Assembly (NCBI GenBank): GCA_002162825.1
Contig: MAAU01000037.1
Span: forward strand, 1-32,959
Source: Gammaproteobacteria bacterium 54_18_T64
GTDB taxonomy: Bacteria; Pseudomonadota; Gammaproteobacteria; Pseudomonadales; Porticoccaceae
DNA length: 32,959 nt
Direction: 5' to 3'
Below, one piece after another: positions 8,357-17,427 of the stretch. A model generated the notes under the pieces. It did not search any database. It saw only the letters and a program-made list of their open reading frames with translations, and was not told the DNA's origin. The position numbers and the translations under genes were made by a program. Each line of letters starts with the position of its first letter. The stretch's first letter is position 1.

Positions 8357-10243
8357 CTAGAGTTGTTTCAAACTTTCATTAAACATCAGCAGTGACCACA
8401 AAGCGGCACTGTTATCACGCTGCCCGGACTGATGCTGATTAAATAATTGTTCGAGGTAGTGATTATCAAACATTCCCGTTTCAGATAGGCCACCATCGAG
8501 CAAGCTAGCACGCAACTTATCTATTAATGGCCCACGAAACCACTGAGCCAGGGGCACGGCAAAGCCCATTTTATCGCGATAGAGAATATTATTGCTGAGG
8601 TGGGGTTCGAGGGATGATTTAAAGACGGCCTTACCCTGCTGACCCTTGAGTTTCATCGCCGAGGGCAAGCCAGAAACCCACTCGACAAATTTGTGATCGA
8701 GCAGGGGAACCCGCACCTCAAGAGAGTGAGCCATACTGGCGCGGTCAACCTTGGTGAGAATATCACCGGGCAGATAGGTTTTCATATCGATGTACTGAAC
8801 TACCGATAAGGGGTCATCGGTCGGCGCTTTAGCCGCGTGTTGGTGGAAGACCTCAGACGCCTTATAGCCCTGTAATTCACTTTTAAAGGAGTCACTGAAG
8901 AGCTTGTCTCTCTGCTCATCAATAAGAATAGAGAAGTTATGGAAATAACCGTCTATTGCGTCACGGGCCATTGATTGAAACGTGGTCTTAGCGCGAAATA
9001 CCCGCGGCGCCCACCCGAGCTTGGGATAGAGTTTACCGGCTAAACCGAAGAGTGGCTGCCTGATTGATGTGGGTACAAGGCCGCGTAATTTTTCTTCATT
9101 CATATGCCAACGATAGCGTCGATAGCCGGCAAAATGCTCGTCTCCCCCGTCACCGGAGAGGGCTACCGTGACCCGTTGTTTGGCCAATTGACAAACCCGG
9201 TAGGTGGGCAGTGCCGAGCTATCGGCGAAGGGCTCATCGTACAAGCCCGCCAGCTCATCAATCAAATCAAAGTCATCGGGATCGACAATATTGACGTGAT
9301 GCTGGGTATTAAATTGTTCGGCAACTTCCTGAGCATAAATCGATTCATCATAACCCTTCACATCAAAACCGATGGAGCAGGTATTGACCGGTTTGTCCTG
9401 TAAACCGGCCATCATTGCCACCACGGCGCTGGAGTCAACGCCGCCTGATAAAAAGGCACCGAGGGGGACTTCGGCCACCATACGTATATCGACCGCCTCA
9501 CGCAGACGATGAATGAGCTCATCTTCTAAATCTTGTTCGCAACTGTAGGCAACGGGTGTAAAGGGGATATCCCAATATTCCCTGGAACGCAGTTCACCCT
9601 GCCCCTGTGTAATCGTCAGGGTATGCCCCGGGTCGAGTTTATAGACATCTTGATAAATCGTTTTCGGTTCGGGGATGTAACCGAGGGCAAAATAATCTTC
9701 CACCGCCTGAGGGTTCATTTTCTTCGGCAGATCGGGGTGGCATTTAATAACTTTGAGTTCCGATCCAAAGATAAAGTGGCCATCGGGTAGCAGGGAATAA
9801 AATAGCGGTTTAATGCCCAATCGATCGCGGGCAAGAAACAAGCTGCGTTGTTTTTTGTCCCAAATGGCAAAGGCAAACATGCCGCGGAATTTTTCCACAC
9901 AGGCCTCACCCCAGGCACTCCAGCCATGGACGATCACTTCGGTGTCACAGTGGCTTTGGAAAACATAACCTTCGGCTTCGAGCTCTTTTCTCAAGGTGGG
10001 GAAATTATAAATTTCGCCATTAAACACCACACAAACACTTTGATCTTGATTAAACATCGGCTGCTGGCCGGAGGATAGATCGATAATCGACAGGCGTCGA
10101 TGGGCCAGGCCCAGGCCGGGTTCAAAATGTTGCCCACCCTCATCGGGACCGCGATGAAATTGTGATTGGTTCATGCGACCCAATAGCTCGCGATCAATAT
10201 CGCGCTGTCCTCGCGTATCCAGTATCCCTGCAATGCCACACAT
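8357..10243 (-). CDS. XrtA-system amidotransferase 1, asparagine-synthetase-like
   Basis: Class II glutamine amidotransferase fused to an asparagine-synthetase-type ATP domain (628 residues). The N-terminal nucleophile Cys2 in MCGIAG, the HRGPDEGG and FNGEIYN blocks and RDRLGIKPLFY are intact. The PP-loop SGGVDSS of the synthetase half is present, as is SGDGGDE. It therefore looks active in both halves. In exosortase A loci this protein (TIGR03108 type) is thought to amidate a carboxylated sugar or another small precursor of the exopolysaccharide rather than to supply free asparagine; that is inference from context. It starts with ATG seven bases after the stop of sugar transferase 2. Confidence 0.92.
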   Translation of the reverse strand: MCGIAGILDTRGQRDIDRELLGRMNQSQFHRGPDEGGQHFEPGLGLAHRRLSIIDLSSGQQPMFNQDQSVCVVFNGEIYNFPTLRKELEAEGYVFQSHCDTEVIVHGWSAWGEACVEKFRGMFAFAIWDKKQRSLFLARDRLGIKPLFYSLLPDGHFIFGSELKVIKCHPDLPKKMNPQAVEDYFALGYIPEPKTIYQDVYKLDPGHTLTITQGQGELRSREYWDIPFTPVAYSCEQDLEDELIHRLREAVDIRMVAEVPLGAFLSGGVDSSAVVAMMAGLQDKPVNTCSIGFDVKGYDESIYAQEVAEQFNTQHHVNIVDPDDFDLIDELAGLYDEPFADSSALPTYRVCQLAKQRVTVALSGDGGDEHFAGYRRYRWHMNEEKLRGLVPTSIRQPLFGLAGKLYPKLGWAPRVFRAKTTFQSMARDAIDGYFHNFSILIDEQRDKLFSDSFKSELQGYKASEVFHQHAAKAPTDDPLSVVQYIDMKTYLPGDILTKVDRASMAHSLEVRVPLLDHKFVEWVSGLPSAMKLKGQQGKAVFKSSLEPHLSNNILYRDKMGFAVPLAQWFRGPLIDKLRASLLDGGLSETGMFDNHYLEQLFNQHQSGQRDNSAALWSLLMFNESLKQL

Positions 10244-10250
10244 GATTAAA

Positions 10251-11450
10251 CTAAACCCTCCCCTTAGTAGATTGTCTATCGAGTACCGAATTCATATTCC
10301 CCGAGCCATGCGGTGTACGACCCAATAACTGGTCGTAAACACTGAGATATTCTTCGACGGTGCGACTCCAGTCAAAATTTTGGCTGACTCTTCTGAGACT
10401 GTTTTCGCCATATAAGCTCAGTGCCTGGGGCTTGGAGAAAAGACCTCGCAGGCTATTGGCCAGAGCCGCCACGTCGCCAACAGGCACCAAATGGCCATTT
10501 AGACCCTCAGCAATTAATTCAGGATTACCACCGACATCGGTGGCAATCAGCGGCAGTCCCGTCGCCATGGCCTCCAGCAGAGTATTGGAAATACCCTCCC
10601 CCAGGGAGGGCAAAACGAAAACATCCATGATGCGCAATAGCTCGGGAATGTCATCCCGATCACCGGGCATCCAAATATATTCCGTCAGGCCCAACTCGGC
10701 AATTTCTTGGCACAGGCTTTGACGCATGGGCCCATCGCCAACAAGAACTAAACGCAATTTGGCCCGCTCTTCACTGTTCTGTATCAACTTGCCAAAGGCC
10801 CTAATCAGAGTCAATTGATCCTTTACCTCCACCAGACGGCCAACGGAACCAATAACCTGTACACCCTCCGCCAGGAAACCCTTTGGCACAAATGCCCGAG
10901 ACAGTCCCGGGCTAAACACTTGCTGGTCAACACCGTTATAGATTTGGCTTACCTTAGCGAGAGGCACTGCAACAACCTCGGTCAACCACCTCGCCAAGTC
11001 CTGACTAACCGCAATATAGCGATGAACCAGGGGCCGCAGGGCCTTACGCAGCAAATTATATTTTTTATTGCTGCCGTCGATATCGTGAATATCACGACCG
11101 TGCTCACCGTGAACCCGTTTGACACCGGGTATTAATGCCGCGATCACCTGCATTTCAAGCGCCGCCAAATTGCGGGTATGAACAATGGCAGGGCGCAATC
11201 GCATCAGGCTGCGCCACAGCCGCCAGTACACATCCAGATCGTGACCGGGACGTTTATGCAGGGAAATGAGCTCAACATTTGGCGTGGTGATACGGTTTTC
11301 AAAACCTTCGGCGCGGGTCAGACAGATGATCGCATGACGATAGCGGCCGGGTGGGGCACGGTTTATGATATTCACCAGGCCGTTTTCCAGACCACCCGTG
11401 CCTAATGCATAGATCACATGGACGACTAGTGGCGCAGTCTGCTGCGCCAC
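10251..11450 (-). CDS. Sugar transferase 2 of the PEP-CTERM/EpsH1 system (TIGR03088-like)
   Basis: GT4 glycosyltransferase with the distinctive N-terminal VIYALGTGGLENGLVNIINR block of the exosortase-linked sugar transferase 2 family, RVHGEHGRDIHDIDG in the middle, and EGISNTLLEAMATGLPLIATDVGGNPELI with the E-x7-E element. The start is uncertain. The open frame runs back to a TTG at 11564 inside xrtA, which would add a non-homologous peptide. A GTG at 11450, 13 bases after the xrtA stop, gives MAQQTAPLVVH and is used here. A TTG at 11471 overlapping the xrtA stop is the main alternative. The GTG lies in the 3' arm of a strong hairpin, so translation is likely coupled to xrtA. Confidence 0.88.
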   Translation of the reverse strand: MAQQTAPLVVHVIYALGTGGLENGLVNIINRAPPGRYRHAIICLTRAEGFENRITTPNVELISLHKRPGHDLDVYWRLWRSLMRLRPAIVHTRNLAALEMQVIAALIPGVKRVHGEHGRDIHDIDGSNKKYNLLRKALRPLVHRYIAVSQDLARWLTEVVAVPLAKVSQIYNGVDQQVFSPGLSRAFVPKGFLAEGVQVIGSVGRLVEVKDQLTLIRAFGKLIQNSEERAKLRLVLVGDGPMRQSLCQEIAELGLTEYIWMPGDRDDIPELLRIMDVFVLPSLGEGISNTLLEAMATGLPLIATDVGGNPELIAEGLNGHLVPVGDVAALANSLRGLFSKPQALSLYGENSLRRVSQNFDWSRTVEEYLSVYDQLLGRTPHGSGNMNSVLDRQSTKGRV

Positions 11451-11451
11451 T
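11428..11451 (-). promoter_or_regulatory. 10-bp perfect hairpin covering the likely start codon of sugar transferase 2
   Basis: On the minus strand AGTGGCGCAG and CTGCGCCACT are perfectly complementary and separated by the four bases CAGA. The structure starts 12 bases after the xrtA stop codon and includes the candidate GTG start of the next gene in its 5' arm as transcribed. No U-run follows, so it does not look like an intrinsic terminator. A ribosome finishing xrtA would cover or melt its 5' side. Role as a translational coupler is inference. Confidence 0.6.
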
Positions 11452-11463
11452 TTGATCGTGGAC

Positions 11464-13041
11464 TCACTCAAACTCTGAGCCCAGGGCCCCAACACCCACC
11501 ACGCGGTCGAGTTGAACTTCCAATCCGGGAAGCATGGCATCGATAAAGCCCTGCAAAGTCGCAAGACTCACTTCAATCCCCTCGTCGACACGAGTAGTCA
11601 TGGTGATATAAGCACCATCGCGCCGAGCAAACGTCAGCTTTGCCAGCCCCCCCCATAATTTCCCCATATAGGGATTGGCAGTATATTGCCGACCGAGTCG
11701 ATACCAGCGTAAGGTTAGCAGGTGGGCACCGCCGCCCTTGATTTGTGCCCGATCGACGACGACTTCGCTGCCGGACAGGTTTAACCTTGCACTTGAGCGA
11801 TTTGTAACCCGCCAATGCGGTGACTTTTGTACCACAAAGACATTCTGACTGTTTATGAGCTCTTTGCTTTGATTCTGCGTTAGAAACTGGCCGACATAAA
11901 TACTCACGCTTATGCCGTCGCGACGATAAAACTGGTGCACTTCACCATCCACCCCGTGTACCACAGGCCGCCACTGCCAGGCTTCACTAGTATCCAGAGC
12001 CCAACCGGCGCGACCTTGCGGTGCTTCGAGTGACGCAAGGGCCTTCAAGCTTGGTTGATTCTCAATTAAATAGGCCGTGAGGGGCCAGATGCAAACCAGT
12101 AATAAAATTAGCGCTGCCGAGATATAGGGCTTGGCCCCTGTCGGTGGCTTTGTGCCGGCATCATGCCCGGTGGGTGATGAATCCTCAGAAACTAGTTCAT
12201 GCTCTCGCCATATCGAGCCCACGGCAAAAAGTACAAACATTACTAGGCCAAAAAACACCCAACCGTAAATTAAATGATCGACACCTGTGGCCAATTTCAT
12301 ACTGCTGAGATGGCCAATCATGACAATCATATAGGCCCGCAAACCATTGGCAAAAATGGGCACAATAAAAGACGCAGCAATAAAAAGCCCCCGTTTTACC
12401 AAACTTTGGTAACTCAAGTAGGCAAACAAGCAACCCAGGGTAACCGAGGCTATCAAATACCGTACACCACTACAGCCCTCCACCACCGACCAATTTCCAG
12501 TCGGCAGGGTGAAAAACAAACCTTCTCGATAAACGGGAATACCGCTTAGCTTTAATAGACTCACTGTAAAGTCGGCGGTAAATTCCATAAGGGCGGGAAT
12601 CAAACCTTCACCCACCGGTACCGCCAAAAACAAAAACGCCAGAGGAAAGGCGATCGCCCAAACGACCCTGGTACCTAAAATTGCCCATAGGCCACTGAGT
12701 AAAATGCCAATCAAGGCTATTTGCTCGACCACCGCAGCGGCCACAACATGACCAAAAAGCCACAGGAAGCCGAATATAAAGGTAGGAATAAAGGCCAGAT
12801 ATTGTGGTGACGGTGCTAAGCGAGCCAATACCTTTCTTTTTTCCCATACCAGCCAGATCACAATGGGGGCAATTAGAAAACCATGAGTAAAGGTCTCCGA
12901 ACGCCACCATATGGCCACCATTGACTCTACAGTAGGATAAAATATCAATGCGATGGCCAGGCAATAGCCAACAGCGACCAACAAATAATATCTATCGAAG
13001 TAACCTTCGCTGTTATTAACTATGGCTTTTGAATCATTCAT
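11464..13041 (-). CDS. xrtA: Exosortase A (XrtA/EpsH) with fused EpsI domain
   Basis: Polytopic inner-membrane transpeptidase-like protease thought to cleave PEP-CTERM proteins at the membrane and to couple them to the exopolysaccharide pathway. About eight hydrophobic helices span residues 18-275. The catalytic triad known for exosortases is present: Cys190 in VEGCSGVRYL, Arg235 in ANGLRAY and His256 in DHLIYGW. A linker at about 280-303 leads to a further helix (307-325) and a soluble, periplasmic EpsI-type domain to residue 525. In some systems EpsI is a separate gene. ATG start; sugar transferase 1 ends 11 bp upstream. No PEP-CTERM substrate was found in the window. Confidence 0.95.
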   Translation of the reverse strand: MNDSKAIVNNSEGYFDRYYLLVAVGYCLAIALIFYPTVESMVAIWWRSETFTHGFLIAPIVIWLVWEKRKVLARLAPSPQYLAFIPTFIFGFLWLFGHVVAAAVVEQIALIGILLSGLWAILGTRVVWAIAFPLAFLFLAVPVGEGLIPALMEFTADFTVSLLKLSGIPVYREGLFFTLPTGNWSVVEGCSGVRYLIASVTLGCLFAYLSYQSLVKRGLFIAASFIVPIFANGLRAYMIVMIGHLSSMKLATGVDHLIYGWVFFGLVMFVLFAVGSIWREHELVSEDSSPTGHDAGTKPPTGAKPYISAALILLLVCIWPLTAYLIENQPSLKALASLEAPQGRAGWALDTSEAWQWRPVVHGVDGEVHQFYRRDGISVSIYVGQFLTQNQSKELINSQNVFVVQKSPHWRVTNRSSARLNLSGSEVVVDRAQIKGGGAHLLTLRWYRLGRQYTANPYMGKLWGGLAKLTFARRDGAYITMTTRVDEGIEVSLATLQGFIDAMLPGLEVQLDRVVGVGALGSEFE

Positions 13042-13052
13042 ATTTTCTAGTG

Positions 13053-14288
13053 TTAAGCTGTTTTTTTCTCAAGTAATTGTCCAACCAAAGGCAAGTTTTT
13101 TTCCCAACTAAAGTCCTGAATCACTCTAAGTCGAGCAGAAGCCCCCAGGGTTTTATATTTATCATCCAGTATATTTTGTAGAAGAACTGCGTAATCGCCT
13201 GCCTGTCTAGCGACGAGTACGTCTTGTCCATGAGTCGCCTTAATCCCCTCTATGCCCGCTTCACTCACAATCACAGGGCGGGCCATCGCCATTGCTTCCA
13301 GCACTTTGTTTTGAATTCCCCGAGCGATGCGCATGGGGGCAACAGCCGCAACGGCATGAGACAGGTAGGGGCGCACGTCCGCCACCCGCCCGGTAACGAC
13401 AACCCCCGGAAAATCTGCCAACTTACGCACCTGGGCACTGGGCTTGCTGCCAACGATGTAAAATTTGATCCCTTTATTATTGGCCGCCACTGCCGGAAAA
13501 ACTTCTCGAACAAACCACTGCACAGCGTCAATGTTTGGCCAGTAGTCCATAGCACCGACAAACACCAGGGCACTCTCACCACTCTTAAAGGGTGATGGGA
13601 AATTTTTCTCGGGGCAGAAGTAATCGCTATCAACACCGTTACTATAACTCGCCAGGCGATCGGCCATGTCGGGCGCTAATTCTTTAAATTTATCGGCTTC
13701 GGCTGTAGAAACAAAAAAACTATGATCAAATCCTTGCACCACGTCGCGCTCAAACTTTAACAGACGTGTGCCTTCCAGGCGATAAATCCAATTTATCGGG
13801 AATGCCTTTTGTTGTGAATACTCTCGCCATTTTTCAGAGTCCACATCGACAAGGTCGGCAATTTTTTTACTGGCACGGCACTTCGCCCCGGCCACATATT
13901 GAGCCATCACTGCAGAATAAATAACCACTCGCTGTATGTCAGCGGAACAGTTGACGCTGTCAACCCATCGACTCATTTTACCATTTGAATAATAAGGCAA
14001 GGACAAGGGCTGACCACTACATAAGGCCCACAAACTTTTTATGCGGGCAAGTTTGGGATTGAGTCTGACAAGGTGTACTTCTTGACAAAATTCTTCCAAC
14101 CTATCGGCATAAACCCAGTCCTCAGGGTCATCGACAAAAGCACCAAGATAGATACGATAGTGAGCACTGAGATAACGCAATAAATGGTAGGAGCGGATTT
14201 TATCGCCCTTATTCGGAGGGAAGGGGATCCTATGACATAGAAACAACAAGGCTGGCTTGACGGAGGGTTGTTCCTGCACAGTACTCAA
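13053..14288 (-). CDS. Sugar transferase 1 of the PEP-CTERM/EpsH1 system (TIGR03087-like)
   Basis: GT4-like glycosyltransferase with the opening FLCHRIPFPPNKGDKIRSYHLL, which is the signature of the exosortase-linked sugar transferase 1 family. The C-terminal half has FVGAMDYWPNIDAVQWF, FYIVGSKPS and APMRIARGIQNKVLEAMAMARPVI, giving the donor-binding region. The first codon is TTG at 14288, forming a TTGA overlap with the stop of the FemAB gene. A GTG at 14279 is an equally possible start and no ribosome binding site decides between them. Length is 411 residues. It acts in the cytosol on the lipid-linked saccharide; the sugar it transfers is unknown. Confidence 0.9.
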   Translation of the reverse strand: MSTVQEQPSVKPALLFLCHRIPFPPNKGDKIRSYHLLRYLSAHYRIYLGAFVDDPEDWVYADRLEEFCQEVHLVRLNPKLARIKSLWALCSGQPLSLPYYSNGKMSRWVDSVNCSADIQRVVIYSAVMAQYVAGAKCRASKKIADLVDVDSEKWREYSQQKAFPINWIYRLEGTRLLKFERDVVQGFDHSFFVSTAEADKFKELAPDMADRLASYSNGVDSDYFCPEKNFPSPFKSGESALVFVGAMDYWPNIDAVQWFVREVFPAVAANNKGIKFYIVGSKPSAQVRKLADFPGVVVTGRVADVRPYLSHAVAAVAPMRIARGIQNKVLEAMAMARPVIVSEAGIEGIKATHGQDVLVARQAGDYAVLLQNILDDKYKTLGASARLRVIQDFSWEKNLPLVGQLLEKKTA

Positions 14289-15313
14289 CCCAAACTTTTG
14301 GATAGCATTGGACCAAGAAAATTAGCAACAGGGAGCGGCAGCTTCTTCCAGTTGTTAACAAAAAAGCGATACTTTGGGTTTAAAGGATTAATATCGGGCA
14401 TCGCCTTAGACTTCACTAAGAAATATTCATAGGACAAGGGTTCTGGTATAAAGCCCCAATTTTTTTTGAAACTATAGGGCCCGGTACCTTCTTTGCTCCT
14501 ACCAAAATCAAAAGTACGGATGCCTCGCTCTCCCGACTGGCGCAGCAACTCCCAGTACATAAAATCATTACCTTTTAAGATGCGAGCCTGGGCAACACTA
14601 CCGCCGTAGTAGGGCAACACTTGATCCTTGAAATAAAAGCTCATTACTCCGGCAATATCCTGCCCCTGATGCGTAATCATCAAAATCTCGCAGTCCTCAG
14701 CAAAGACTTCACGCAATATTTTGAAATAATTGGCCGAAAAAACCGGCGTTCCCAAATTGCGAACACTCTCGGAATAAATACGGTATAGGCGTTGCCATCC
14801 CGGATCACTTTCACTCATAAGGCCGGCTTTAATTCCCTTGCGCACCACTGCCCGCTGTTTGCGAGGAATCGCCTTCATATTGGCCTCGGGGTCGCTATCA
14901 ATCTCCTTTCTAAAGGTTGCATAAAGTTGTTTGGTGGGCCAGCCCTGTCCGGATGCCTGAACGTTTCTCATTTCCAAAGCATCAACATTTAATTGCCTGG
15001 CCAGTTCACAGGCCGCATTGCGCAGGGCAATACTCGCAGCATCGCTATTCGCAATAATCCCGCCATAGACACAAAATGGTAGTGAGGCAAGAGTATGACC
15101 GAACAAGACACTTTTCACCTGGGCGAGCGGCAAAAGCCCCTGAATTTCTCCGTCTTGTTCTACATATAAATAATGTGTGCTGTGCCCAAAAGCCCGCTCC
15201 AGTACCGTTTTCCAAGCCGAGCGGTGAAAAAATGTAGCCTCTGAGCACGATTCGACAAAAGCATCCCAGCGAGAAAAACCGGCTTCATTTAAATGACAAA
15301 CCTTAAGCCCCAT
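14285..15313 (-). CDS. FemAB-family XrtA/PEP-CTERM-associated protein (TIGR03019-like)
   Basis: GNAT-fold protein of the FemAB/BioF2 type. It has the N-terminal segment WDAFVESCSEATFFHRSAWK, the central PRKQRAVVRKGIKAGL, and the C-terminal DFGRSKEGTGPYSFKKNWGF that is highly conserved in the exosortase A-linked subgroup. FemAB relatives transfer aminoacyl groups from tRNA to peptidoglycan precursors; in this locus the acceptor is probably a saccharide or lipid intermediate, but this is not established. The second ATG (15313) is preferred over the first (15319) because AGGA lies six bases before it and directly abuts the other. It overlaps the start of sugar transferase 1. Confidence 0.9.
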   Translation of the reverse strand: MGLKVCHLNEAGFSRWDAFVESCSEATFFHRSAWKTVLERAFGHSTHYLYVEQDGEIQGLLPLAQVKSVLFGHTLASLPFCVYGGIIANSDAASIALRNAACELARQLNVDALEMRNVQASGQGWPTKQLYATFRKEIDSDPEANMKAIPRKQRAVVRKGIKAGLMSESDPGWQRLYRIYSESVRNLGTPVFSANYFKILREVFAEDCEILMITHQGQDIAGVMSFYFKDQVLPYYGGSVAQARILKGNDFMYWELLRQSGERGIRTFDFGRSKEGTGPYSFKKNWGFIPEPLSYEYFLVKSKAMPDINPLNPKYRFFVNNWKKLPLPVANFLGPMLSKSLG

Positions 15314-15319
15314 TAGCAT

Positions 15320-15323
15320 TCCT
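15320..15323 (-). promoter_or_regulatory. Ribosome binding site choosing the second ATG of the FemAB gene
   Basis: AGGA on the minus strand ends directly at the first ATG (15319), too close for use, but is six bases from the ATG at 15313. Confidence 0.45.
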
Positions 15324-15334
15324 AGCGTAAGTAT

Positions 15335-16201
15335 TCATTGAGCTGTCCCTAAAAATATCTCATCCATCCGGCCCCAACAAAAATCATCAAGCAGCCGTTC
15401 TAAACGTGGGTGAGTTTTATGTAAATTGAGATAATGGCGAAAGCGGGTTTTGTGCCCCAAATTATCTATTCTTGGCTGCTCTTCATCGATTTCCCAGGGA
15501 TGAAAATAGAAAACACAGGAGCGCTGCTCGCGCTCATTGACCCGTTGCAAAGCCCAGCGTGTAAAACCATAAGGGAAAAACCTGAACCAGCCCCCACCCC
15601 CGCAATTAATATTGCGACGCATAACTGTCACCGTACTCACAGGGATTTCCAGGATACGATCACCCGCTGCCCGAAAAGCGAAACGCGGTGCATCTGGCAT
15701 GCCGTAGTGATCGTGGCGGATAGGCACGATGCTCGAACTGTATTCATAGCCAGCCTCAGCAAGCACATCGAGGGCCCAAAGGTTTTCAGCGCCAATGGAA
15801 TAACTGGCCGCGCGATAACCCTTAACCACTTGCCCGGAAATATCTTCCAACAGTGCCCGCGTTTTGAGTACATCATCCTTAAAGCTGGCCGGCTCTTGTG
15901 AAGTCACACGCCGATGGTCCCAACCATGACTCGCTAGTTCATGACCACTTGCAACTATTTTTCGTACCATGGACGGGTGGCGCTCGGCGACCCAGCCCAG
16001 AGTAAAGAAGGTCGCCTTTACCGATTTTTTCTCAAAAAGTTGAAGGATGCGTTCAATATTTGCTTCCACTCGGCAATCGAAATCGTTCCACGTCGTTCTA
16101 CAGATGTGTTTTTCGAAAGCCGAAACCTGATAGTAGTCCTCTACGTCGACCGTCATCGCATTGAGAATCGGAGCAGCATTCACGTTTAATTTATTTATCA
16201 T
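15335..16201 (-). CDS. XrtA-system polysaccharide deacetylase (TIGR03006-like)
   Basis: NodB-homology carbohydrate esterase family 4 protein. The metal-binding Asp lies in TVDVEDYYQ (about residues 17-25), the His pair in SHGWDH (about 90-95), and the later FYFHPWEID block closes the fold. The opening DVEDYYQVSAFEKHI is typical of the deacetylase of exosortase A loci. No signal peptide is visible, so it would act in the cytosol or depend on an unrecognised export route. It would remove N-acetyl groups from GlcNAc-type residues, which fits the WecB epimerase encoded just upstream. ATG start, 60 bp after wecB, with only a weak ribosome binding site. The stop is 21 bp before the FemAB start. Confidence 0.92.
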   Translation of the reverse strand: MINKLNVNAAPILNAMTVDVEDYYQVSAFEKHICRTTWNDFDCRVEANIERILQLFEKKSVKATFFTLGWVAERHPSMVRKIVASGHELASHGWDHRRVTSQEPASFKDDVLKTRALLEDISGQVVKGYRAASYSIGAENLWALDVLAEAGYEYSSSIVPIRHDHYGMPDAPRFAFRAAGDRILEIPVSTVTVMRRNINCGGGGWFRFFPYGFTRWALQRVNEREQRSCVFYFHPWEIDEEQPRIDNLGHKTRFRHYLNLHKTHPRLERLLDDFCWGRMDEIFLGTAQ

Positions 16202-16261
16202 TGCTGCACCACGGATTCACACTGCTCTTACTTTTACTTGCCATCATACAAGTAAGCCCAT

Positions 16262-17401
16262 CTATGTTTTATACAGCCAATTGCCAATGACTTCAGCGCT
16301 ACGCTCCGCTGCTCTGCCATCCCAATACTCAGGGGTACGACCCGCCTTGCCACCCGATCGCATAATATCATTGAAGCATGAACTAATTTTTTCTGGGTTC
16401 GAGCCAACGATAGTATTACTACCCTCTGCCACAGTAATCGGCCGCTCGGTATTTTCACGCAGAGTTATACAGGGTACGCCAAGAGCCGTTGTCTCCTCCT
16501 GAATACCCCCAGAATCCGTGAGTACCAGGCGGGCATCTTTCATCAAACCAAGCATATTAAGATAGGCCTGAGGCGGAATTAGGTAGAGTTGACTAGTCGC
16601 TAACAGATGATTTAAACCCGCACTATCGATACACTGCTGGGTTCTTGGGTGCACGGGAAAGAGCAGGGGTAAATCCTCAGCAAGTTCGACAAGTGTGCGC
16701 AACAGGCGCTCTAACACCACCGGGTCATCAACGTTAGATGGACGATGTAGAGTCAATAAACCATAGCCTGACTTCGTCTCCATACCTCCCTCGGTATCCA
16801 GGCAGCTGTTTAAGGTATCTACCGAAGAAACTGCGTTATCGAGGTTATAACGCAGAGTATCAATCATCACATTCCCGACAAAATGCACTTTGTCGCTATC
16901 GATACCCTCACGCTGTAGGTTTTCCTCGGCACTGCGTTCTGTAGTCAGTAATAAATCAGAAATCTGATCGGTCAGCACACGATTTATTTCTTCGGGCATA
17001 CTGCGATCCCCACTGCGCAGGCCGGCCTCGACATGAATAACAGGCACTCCTTTTTTAACAGCCACCAATGCACAGGCAATCGTCGAGTTAACATCACCGA
17101 CAACAAGAATAGTATCGGGCTTTAACTCATCCATCACCGGTTCAAAGCGTTTCATTATTTCAGCGGTCTGAACAGCGTGAGAACCCGAACCCACACCCAG
17201 GTCCACATCGGGTTCGGGAATATGTAACTGATCAAAGAAGGACTGCTTCATTGCAGCATCATAGTGCTGACCCGTATGTAGCAAACGCACATCAAATGAA
17301 TGCCGAGCATTGTTTAGCGCTCTAATGACTGGCGCTATCTTCATAAAATTTGGCCTTGCGCCAACAATACAAAGTATTTTCTTCACTACAGCTTGAGACA
17401 A
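16262..17401 (-). CDS. wecB: UDP-N-acetylglucosamine 2-epimerase (non-hydrolysing)
   Basis: Makes UDP-ManNAc from UDP-GlcNAc in the cytosol. Family landmarks are in order: GARPNFMKIAPVI near the N-terminus, LLHTGQHYD, VVGDVNSTIACALVA, VIHVEAGLRSGDRSMPEEINRVLTDQ, TLHRPSNVDD, and TDSGGIQEETTALGVPCITLRENTERPIT, which holds the substrate-binding Ser-Gly-Gly and Glu residues. The length, 379, is normal. The start is TTG at 17401, supported by GGGAGG eight bases upstream; a GTG at 17386 is the alternative. It probably supplies a ManNAc-derived sugar to the exopolysaccharide. The gene that commonly precedes wecB in exosortase A loci, an ATPase, is not here. Confidence 0.94.
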   Translation of the reverse strand: MSQAVVKKILCIVGARPNFMKIAPVIRALNNARHSFDVRLLHTGQHYDAAMKQSFFDQLHIPEPDVDLGVGSGSHAVQTAEIMKRFEPVMDELKPDTILVVGDVNSTIACALVAVKKGVPVIHVEAGLRSGDRSMPEEINRVLTDQISDLLLTTERSAEENLQREGIDSDKVHFVGNVMIDTLRYNLDNAVSSVDTLNSCLDTEGGMETKSGYGLLTLHRPSNVDDPVVLERLLRTLVELAEDLPLLFPVHPRTQQCIDSAGLNHLLATSQLYLIPPQAYLNMLGLMKDARLVLTDSGGIQEETTALGVPCITLRENTERPITVAEGSNTIVGSNPEKISSCFNDIMRSGGKAGRTPEYWDGRAAERSAEVIGNWLYKT

Positions 17402-17409
17402 GATCTACA

Positions 17410-17415
17410 CCTCCC
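17410..17415 (-). promoter_or_regulatory. Ribosome binding site of wecB
   Basis: GGGAGG on the minus strand ends eight bases before the TTG at 17401. This spacing favours the TTG over the internal GTG at 17386. Confidence 0.6.
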
Positions 17416-17427
17416 TGGCAGATTTTT

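Noticed and set aside
8357-10243. Housekeeping asparagine synthetase asnB
   Set aside because: The domain structure fits, but the position inside an XrtA operon and the length point to the exopolysaccharide amidotransferase subgroup.
11428-11451. Intrinsic terminator inside the EPS operon
   Set aside because: The stem is strong but no U-run follows on the transcribed strand, and the next gene starts within it.
15434-15901. Plus-strand 155-residue open frame
   Set aside because: Antisense to the intact polysaccharide deacetylase; composition looks like a shadow.
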